The notes beneath the pieces are model-generated. The model had not been told where the DNA came from. It saw only the letters and a program-made list of their open reading frames with translations, and did not search any database. Below, piece after piece: positions 59,678 to 64,000 of a stretch of 64,000 nt of DNA. The position numbers and the translations under genes are program-made. How positions within the stretch are numbered: the stretch's first letter is position 1; each line of letters opens with the position of its first letter. This stretch comes from an uncultured Porphyromonadaceae bacterium (GTDB lineage Bacteria > Bacteroidota > Bacteroidia > Bacteroidales > Muribaculaceae): positions 75,762-139,761 of the forward strand of contig CABUVO010000006.1 in assembly GCA_902495075.1 (NCBI GenBank), given 5' to 3'.

Positions 59678-61021
59678 TTATTTCTTAGCAATTCCGAATG
59701 CTTCGCGGATGCTATCAATGGCATCGAGTTTCTCCCATGTGAAGAGCTCAACTTCCTTCACAATCGTCTCGTTTTCGTAGCGCGATTTGAACTCCTTTTT
59801 CACGGTGCGGGGCTCGCGGCCCATATGCCCGTAAGAGGCTGTCTCCCGGTAGATAGGATTGCGCAGTTTGAGACGTTCTTCAATCGCTTTCGGACGCATA
59901 TCGAAAAGCTCGGAAATACGAGCTGCGATCTCGGTATCGCTCATATCCACACGCGATGTGCCGTAAGTATTCACGAAGATGCTGACAGGCTGAGCCTTAC
60001 CGATTGCATACGCCACCTGCACAAGCACTTCACGGGCAACGCCAGCTGCCACAAGATTCTTGGCAATGTGACGGCAAGCATAGGCTGCAGAACGGTCAAC
60101 TTTCGATGGATCCTTGCCCGAGAACGCGCCTCCGCCATGAGCACCGCGACCACCATAAGTATCAACAATTATCTTACGCCCTGTCAGACCGGTATCGGCA
60201 TGCGGACCACCAAGCACAAACTTGCCTGTCGGATTGACATGAAGAATGAGCTTGTCGTCGAAAAGGTTCTGTATCTCTACCGGAAGTTTGGCTTTCACAC
60301 GCGGAAGAAGCACCTCCTCCACATCTTTGCGTATCTGCTCGAGCATTTGCTCGTCGGCTGCCCTGCGTGCTTCGGGAGTGTCCTCCAGTGGTGCAACAAA
60401 TTCATCGTGCTGGGTAGAGATGACGATTGTGTGAATCCTTACCGGACGATGATTCTCATCATATTCCACAGTCACCTGGCTTTTTGCATCCGGACGGAGA
60501 TATGATGTAAGTTTCCCTTTGCGATAATAATTCATGGCAGTGCCCTCACGACGGATGTCGGCGAGTTCACGAAGAAGGAAATGCGAGAGGTCAAGAGTAA
60601 GAGGCATATAGTTGGAAGTCTCGTCAACGGCATATCCAAACATCATTCCCTGGTCGCCGGCACCCTGCAGATCCTCCACAGCGACATTCTCAGCCTGACG
60701 GCTCACGCCGCGATCAATATCTTCGCTCTGCTCGTGGATGGTGCTAAGGATTCCGCAAGCGTCCCCGTCGAAACGATATGCGCCACGGTTATATCCGATC
60801 TCGTTGATAAGATCGCGTATGCTGTGCTGGATGTCAACGTATGCCTGGGAACTTACCTCACCGGCAACCACCACCTGACCGGTGGTGCAAAGGGTTTCGA
60901 TGGCAACGTGGCTCTGAGGGTCGCGCGCAAGAAATTCATCAAGCAATGTATCGCTGATCTGGTCAGCCACCTTATCAGGATGACCTTCGGAAACGGATTC
61001 CGATGTAAAAAGATAATTCAT
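59678..61021 (-). CDS. metK: S-adenosylmethionine synthase
   Basis: A 447-residue enzyme that makes SAM from methionine and ATP. It has YLFTSESVSEGHPDKVADQI at the start, GACGILSTIHEQSEDIDRG, AGDQGMMFGYA, the Gly-rich loop YGGRGAHGGGAFSGKDPSKV and the C-terminal HMGREPRTVKKEFKS. It is complete, slightly longer than E. coli MetK. Upstream is a heptamer arm and then a structured leader of about 200 nt ending in a terminator. Confidence 0.97.
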   Translation of the reverse strand: MNYLFTSESVSEGHPDKVADQISDTLLDEFLARDPQSHVAIETLCTTGQVVVAGEVSSQAYVDIQHSIRDLINEIGYNRGAYRFDGDACGILSTIHEQSEDIDRGVSRQAENVAVEDLQGAGDQGMMFGYAVDETSNYMPLTLDLSHFLLRELADIRREGTAMNYYRKGKLTSYLRPDAKSQVTVEYDENHRPVRIHTIVISTQHDEFVAPLEDTPEARRAADEQMLEQIRKDVEEVLLPRVKAKLPVEIQNLFDDKLILHVNPTGKFVLGGPHADTGLTGRKIIVDTYGGRGAHGGGAFSGKDPSKVDRSAAYACRHIAKNLVAAGVAREVLVQVAYAIGKAQPVSIFVNTYGTSRVDMSDTEIAARISELFDMRPKAIEERLKLRNPIYRETASYGHMGREPRTVKKEFKSRYENETIVKEVELFTWEKLDAIDSIREAFGIAKK

Positions 61022-61029
61022 TTCTATCT

Positions 61030-61063
61030 AATGTTTAATTTTCAATGTGCAATGTTTAATTGT
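61030..61063. repeat. Short heptamer left arm before metK
   Basis: AATGTTTAATTTTCAATGTG, CAATGTTTAATTGTTA between the leader terminator and the metK start; no opposite arm. Confidence 0.65.
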
Positions 61064-61065
61064 TA

Positions 61066-61099
61066 AAACACAAAAGAGCGGTCGCTGTTGCGATCGCTC
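61066..61099 (-). terminator. Terminator/attenuator upstream of metK
   Basis: Minus strand GAGCGATCGC-AACA-GCGACCGCTC (one mismatch in ten), then TTTTGTGTTTT. It lies 45 nt before the metK start, on the same strand. Confidence 0.8.
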
Positions 61100-61268
61100 T
61101 ATATATAATGCGTATGCTGTCGTCATTGTTGATGACGGCTCAGGAAGAGCCGCACCTTGAAGATGCAGTTTTAGCATTTTTTTGAGTGGTTGCAAGCAGC
61201 CAAATTTTTCCACTTCCGTCTCCTGCTTTGCCTTATCTTCGGAAAGATAGACGCAGTCCGCAGAATTG
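61066..61268 (-). ncRNA. Structured metK leader RNA or small RNA
   Basis: From the predicted start (about 61268) to the terminator this RNA can form a chain of hairpins. The order 5' to 3' is TATCTT-TCCG-AAGATA; a stem GCAAAGCAG / CTGCTTGC with one bulge and a 23-nt loop; GCATC-TTCA-AGGTGC; CGGCTC-TTCCT-GAGCCG; CGTCAT-CAACA-ATGACG; and the terminator. GTGG in the 23-nt loop can pair with CCAC 2 nt after the stem, giving an H-type pseudoknot. The words GCAACC and TGCTAAAAC, which also occur in SAM-binding riboswitches, follow. An 82-residue frame crosses it (ATG 61276) but looks incidental. Position before metK suggests SAM sensing; this is unproven. Confidence 0.6.
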
Positions 61269-61273
61269 CACCG

Positions 61274-61304
61274 CAAATTTACAAAATTTTTCTCTCAATA
61301 CAAA
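61274..61304 (-). promoter_or_regulatory. Promoter of the metK leader RNA
   Basis: Minus strand TTTG (61301-61304), 19 nt spacer, TAAATTTG (61274-61281). Confidence 0.75.
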
Positions 61305-61365
61305 AAAATATTCAACCCTTCGTTATAATATAATTAGACATTAAAAAATATAAACGCTATAAGCT

Positions 61366-61734
61366 ATGTTCAAAATGATGCTGCTTGCAGGTGCAGGAGG
61401 TTTTGTTGGCACCTGCGTACGATTTCTGGTAGGGAAATGGAGCTCCGCAATTTTCCACGGAGCCTTTCCTTTGGGAACATTCCTTGTGAATATTATAGGA
61501 TGCTTCATTATCGGACTGCTTTTCGGACTCCTTGAAAAAGTACATGTAATGACTTCCGCAGACGTAATACTGATAACGGGTTTCTGTGGTGGTTTCACCA
61601 CATTCTCCGCGTTTGCAAACGACATGTGGGTATTGGGAACCAAAGGCGATTGGACCACATTTATCCTCTATCTCGTCCTTTCAGTCGTGATCGGCATCCT
61701 CCTCGTTTGGGCTGGACGCGCAATCATCCGGTAA
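61366..61734 (+). CDS. crcB: Fluoride channel CrcB/Fluc
   Basis: A 122-residue membrane protein with four membrane segments that exports fluoride as a dual-topology dimer. Motifs: GAGGFVGTCVRFLVGKW, FPLGTFLVNIIGCFIIGLLF (conserved Asn) and GFCGGFTTFSAFANDMW with the Phe box residues. Length is normal. No fluoride riboswitch is visible in the 90 bp upstream. It is convergent with the SGNH gene, the stops 9 bp apart. Confidence 0.94.
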   Translation: MFKMMLLAGAGGFVGTCVRFLVGKWSSAIFHGAFPLGTFLVNIIGCFIIGLLFGLLEKVHVMTSADVILITGFCGGFTTFSAFANDMWVLGTKGDWTTFILYLVLSVVIGILLVWAGRAIIR

Positions 61735-61742
61735 TGTAACGG

Positions 61743-62447
61743 TTACTTACGAGACAACGACTTTATAAAGGCGACACCTTTGTCCACCACAAGAGCATGT
61801 CCTGCGGCATTAAGGTGGGCAGTGTCGCCTACACCTTTGTTCTGAAAATACTTCGCGCGGAATCCATCATCGTTCACTTCAATTCCGCAATCTGCACCAG
61901 CATCAAAAACCGGGATGGAATGCCTCGAACAAGCGGTGCGTATTTCAGAGATGACTTCTTCAAAACCGGCTCTTTTAAGATGCCAGGGCAACACATAACC
62001 AATCGCAGCATCAGGATAACGCTGCTGAAGACCCGTCAGGAATTTTTCCAGAGATGCCTTGAAGACATCCATTTGCGAGGGATCCTTGCCAACAGTAAAG
62101 GCATCGTTATGACCGGCAATCACAAGAACATAATCTGCTTCGGAAGGCATTTTCAAATAACGTTTTGTCATAGCTTCGCCAAAACCTTCTTTAGTGCGAT
62201 CGAAGGCGATGCAACTGCCGTTCCTGCCGAAGTTAAGATAATACATGCCTAACCTTTTCGCGGCACGGGCATGCCAGCTCTCGCTCCAAGGACGACTATG
62301 ATTCTCCACGTAGCTGTCACCTATCACAACTATTCGCTTCCCCTCCAATGCATTCCCCTGCGTATTAGTATCAGCGTTAACTGAAAATCCACACAAACCT
62401 GTAACAATAACCAATAATGCAACAATCTTCTGCATCGTTCTCATCAA
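61743..62447 (-). CDS. SGNH/GDSL hydrolase, secreted
   Basis: A 234-residue protein with signal peptide ending about VNADT. It has block I VVIGDSYVENH (Ser nucleophile), the Gly block NFGRNGSC, the Asn block VIAGHNDAFTV and the His block DTAHLNAAGHALVV. The catalytic Ser, Gly, Asn and His are all present. This looks like an acyl-ester hydrolase (lipase/acetylesterase type) of the envelope. It has its own promoter and is not part of the glycan locus. Confidence 0.85.
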   Translation of the reverse strand: MMRTMQKIVALLVIVTGLCGFSVNADTNTQGNALEGKRIVVIGDSYVENHSRPWSESWHARAAKRLGMYYLNFGRNGSCIAFDRTKEGFGEAMTKRYLKMPSEADYVLVIAGHNDAFTVGKDPSQMDVFKASLEKFLTGLQQRYPDAAIGYVLPWHLKRAGFEEVISEIRTACSRHSIPVFDAGADCGIEVNDDGFRAKYFQNKGVGDTAHLNAAGHALVVDKGVAFIKSLSRK

Positions 62448-62463
62448 TTTGAATTAACGATGT

Positions 62464-62495
62464 CAAAGTTAATAATTTTTCAGTGACTAATCAAA
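62464..62495 (-). promoter_or_regulatory. Promoter of the SGNH hydrolase gene at 61.7 kb
   Basis: Minus strand TTTG (62492-62495), 20 nt spacer, TAACTTTG (62464-62471), 16 nt before the start codon. Confidence 0.7.
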
Positions 62496-62523
62496 ATTAT
62501 AGAAAGAATTGGATAACCGACGT

Positions 62524-63126
62524 TCATAGGGCGGCAAGATTGTCTGCCGGAGTGAATGCCTCCGGTTCAACCGAGAGGCACAACACGTAACGACCCTCGG
62601 AATTGCTTGTTGACTCCTCCGACAGGCATACCTCAATGAAATTTCCTTTATAGTCACCGCATATCTTAAAAAGCGAGTCAGGGCTGACGATAACAGAAAA
62701 AGAGACACCGATGTCGTGCATCTCCTGAAGGAGGCTGCCGCAGAATTGTGCCTGCCGGCAATTCATTTCATCGCGGTTTGCTGCATTATATGGAAACAGA
62801 AAAAAGAATCCGAAATTAGCTACGGAATCGCGCTCTATTGAAGCCATAGCTGAGACATCGGGAACTGTCAGTCCATAATAACTGAATCGATATCCGTCCG
62901 AGCTGTCGACCCAAAGCCCCATATCTTCTTCCGACGGGCGGAGATTAAGTATTGTGGCACAATCCTCGCATATCTCCGCCTTACTGCTTTCCGGCGAAAG
63001 AACGCCATAAACTTTTGTTACAAGATCTTCAGCAGTAAGATTAACCGGAGCATGATTCTGTGAATATGCCGGTGACCAGGCAATTGCTGCAATGACTACG
63101 AACAATATCGCGATGAGAGATTTCAT
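62524..63126 (-). CDS. Secreted protein of unknown function
   Basis: A 200-residue protein with signal peptide MKSLIAILFVVIAAIAWSPA, cleaved about after AYSQ. The mature part has a Cys pair (EICEDCATIL) and mixed alpha/beta character; no domain is recognised. The segment YSQNHAPVNLTAEDLVTKVY is at the start. No promoter was found. It stands alone next to the SGNH hydrolase and the right-end repeats. Confidence 0.65.
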   Translation of the reverse strand: MKSLIAILFVVIAAIAWSPAYSQNHAPVNLTAEDLVTKVYGVLSPESSKAEICEDCATILNLRPSEEDMGLWVDSSDGYRFSYYGLTVPDVSAMASIERDSVANFGFFFLFPYNAANRDEMNCRQAQFCGSLLQEMHDIGVSFSVIVSPDSLFKICGDYKGNFIEVCLSEESTSNSEGRYVLCLSVEPEAFTPADNLAAL

Positions 63127-63447
63127 ATCTTAGGCATAGAAGTTTTATATACCGCTATGCCATCATAACCAAATTTCTGCATAATTTGTTTAACTTGACA
63201 GAGTGTTAAATTTCATATTCCAAATTTCACCAATAAATCCACGTTTATCGAACCGAGTTCGATAAGGTAAGAGGTAAAAGGTAACAGGTAAGAGGGATAA
63301 ATTGGCATAACTCTAATGTCTGACCCGTGTAATACTTCTACAAAATTAAAACGCGAAGGCGCGAAGAATAAAAGCTTTGGACACAACAATTTAAAATCTT
63401 TTGACACAGCTGTTTAAACACAGAGACACAGAGAAACAGAGCTTTTA

Positions 63448-63528
63448 ATCAATGTTCAATGCGAAATGACAAATATTGAATGTTTAATTGGATGGCACGG
63501 AGGCATCTGGCGATGCTGACAGAGGCAC
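63448..63528. repeat. Heptamer left arm with hairpin core, right end
   Basis: Degenerate units (CAATGTTCAATGCGAAATG, AATATTGAATGTTTAATT) followed by GGCACGGAGGCATCTGGCGA, TGCTGACAGAGGCAC. This second part is an inverted version of the core at 19406-19441. Confidence 0.65.
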
Positions 63529-63552
63529 AAAGTTAGAGACTCCATCCGAGAC

Positions 63553-63640
63553 AACCCTCGGTAAAGCACAGAAGTCAGAGCCGATTTCGTGACAACCCGC
63601 GGTAAAGCACAGAAGTCAGAGCCGATTTCGTGACAACCCT
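63553..63640 (+). repeat. Tandem ~41-bp repeats before three-hairpin copy 2
   Basis: The unit is CGGTAAAGCACAGAAGTCAG, then AGCCGATTTCGTGACAACC. Two full copies with flanking partials. The last CCCT begins the three-hairpin element, just as the 35-bp array does at 10.3 kb. Confidence 0.85.
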
Positions 63641-63756
63641 CGGAGAGGGTAATTGGTTATAACCTCATATCGGTTAAGCACTTATGAAATAATGCTTAAC
63701 CGGTGTGGGGGTGACACAGATCGCGTCGCTGCGGCCTCGGAGAGGTCCATTAATAA
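63637..63756 (+). repeat. Three-hairpin dispersed element, copy 2
   Basis: 5' box CCCTCGGAGAGGG, then GGTTATAACCTCAT. A long hairpin CGGTTAAGCA..TGCTTAACCG with loop CTTATGAAATAA follows, then TGGGGGT. The 3' box is GGCCTCGGAGAGGTC, then ATTAATAA. Same order as copy 1; stem bases differ. Confidence 0.8.
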
Positions 63757-63766
63757 ACTTTGCGCG

Positions 63767-63888
63767 GTACTATTCGACATCTCCGATGCCGTCTGACGCG
63801 AAGAGGTCCAACCCCACACCGACCGGTTCGTTCCTTGCAGAAACTCCCGGTCGATGCGGGGTTATAATTATATGCCCTCTCCAAGGGC
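63767..63888 (-). repeat. Three-hairpin dispersed element, copy 3 (inverted)
   Basis: Minus strand 5' box GCCCTTGGAGAGGGC, then ATATAATTATAACCCC. The long hairpin is CGACCGG..CCGGTCG with the AACCCC..GGGGTT base. The 3' box is GGCATCGGAGATGTC, then GAATAGTA. Copies 2 and 3 face each other tail to tail, 10 bp apart. The region 63127-63450 otherwise holds only AT-rich sequence and short direct repeats; no gene is seen to the right end. Confidence 0.8.
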
Positions 63889-63949
63889 TGACTCGATATT
63901 TAAGCTACGGACTCTGTGTCTCCGCAAGGTCGTTAAGACCCTCCGCGCC

Positions 63950-64000
63950 TGAAAATTAACATTATACATTCAAAAATTTCACATTACTTTAAACCTCTGT
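63950..64000. repeat. Heptamer right arm at the window edge
   Basis: TTAACATTATACATTCAAAA, ATTTCACATTAC before the right edge. The rest of the element may lie outside. Confidence 0.55.

Noticed and set aside
61066..61268. Classical S-box (SAM-I) riboswitch
   Set aside because: GCAACC and TGCTAA words occur, but the kink-turn strand and GGAGGGA/GGCCC segments are missing and the pairing plan differs.
61081..61276. 82-residue protein before metK
   Set aside because: The frame crosses several hairpins and the terminator and ends in the heptamer repeat; codon pattern and composition look like non-coding RNA.
61277..61365. Fluoride riboswitch upstream of crcB
   Set aside because: The 90 bp are AT-rich without the conserved GC-rich pseudoknot segments of the crcB motif.
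63705..63959. 84-residue protein at the right end
   Set aside because: It runs through two inverted copies of the three-hairpin element and has Arg/Pro-rich, repeat-like composition.

Overview
The window looks like a chromosomal segment from a gut Bacteroidales bacterium, most likely close to Muribaculaceae. The evidence is a SusC/SusD pair with ECF sigma and FecR regulators, many lipoproteins with a Cys lipobox, DUF4270 and DUF5723 proteins, BspA-type repeats with type-IX-like C-terminal tails, an inositol-lipid gene cluster, and promoters of the Bacteroidetes type (TAnnTTTG at -7, TTTG about 19-20 nt upstream). The species is an inference; no rRNA is present.

Layout. 0-10.3 kb is housekeeping: the end of a type II NADH dehydrogenase, a META lipoprotein, an Hsp15-like S4 protein, pth, rplY, an AddB-like nuclease, holB, a four-helix S23-like gene, a sugar nucleotidyltransferase and galE. 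10.3-22.3 kb holds an envelope lipoprotein/DUF5723 pair, ffh, panD, panC, a truncated glycogen-synthase-like protein, a DUF4270 lipoprotein, a CapA-like phosphatase and an ABC-F protein. 22.3-38.8 kb is a polysaccharide-utilisation-type locus: ECF sigma, anti-sigma, SusC with an STN domain, SusD, an EEP-fold phosphodiesterase lipoprotein, a BACON/DUF5689-like lipoprotein, GH3, a leucine-rich-repeat protein, two SGNH esterases and a small tail-bearing protein.

40.2-46.1 kb is a mirror-image locus. Two divergent secreted-protein genes share the same 5' and 3' cassettes but have different middles. They flank a Y1 (REP-associated-type) transposase that is itself bracketed by inverted 46-bp palindromic repeats. 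46.1-61.0 kb, all minus strand, carries an ABC-F protein, ridA, tRNA-Thr, trmD, myo-inositol-phosphate synthase, a HAD hydrolase, a CDP-alcohol phosphatidyltransferase, an ATP-grasp protein, an NTP transferase, pdxA, rlmN, a PpiD/SurA-like foldase and metK behind a structured leader RNA. crcB, an SGNH hydrolase and a secreted protein close the gene-bearing part. The last 0.9 kb is repeats.

The most unusual content lies between the genes. (1) Many intergenic gaps hold arrays of 7-bp units (AATGTGY/AATGTTT, or TTTAGGC/CCTAATG) arranged as inverted arms around a short core. In one case the arms enclose a four-helix S23-type gene, an arrangement like rRNA intervening sequences. (2) A ~115-120-bp element occurs three times with three hairpins whose stems covary. 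(3) The transposase-linked palindrome occurs three times, with a compensatory base pair in one copy. (4) The metK leader can form several hairpins, a possible pseudoknot and a terminator, behind a good promoter.
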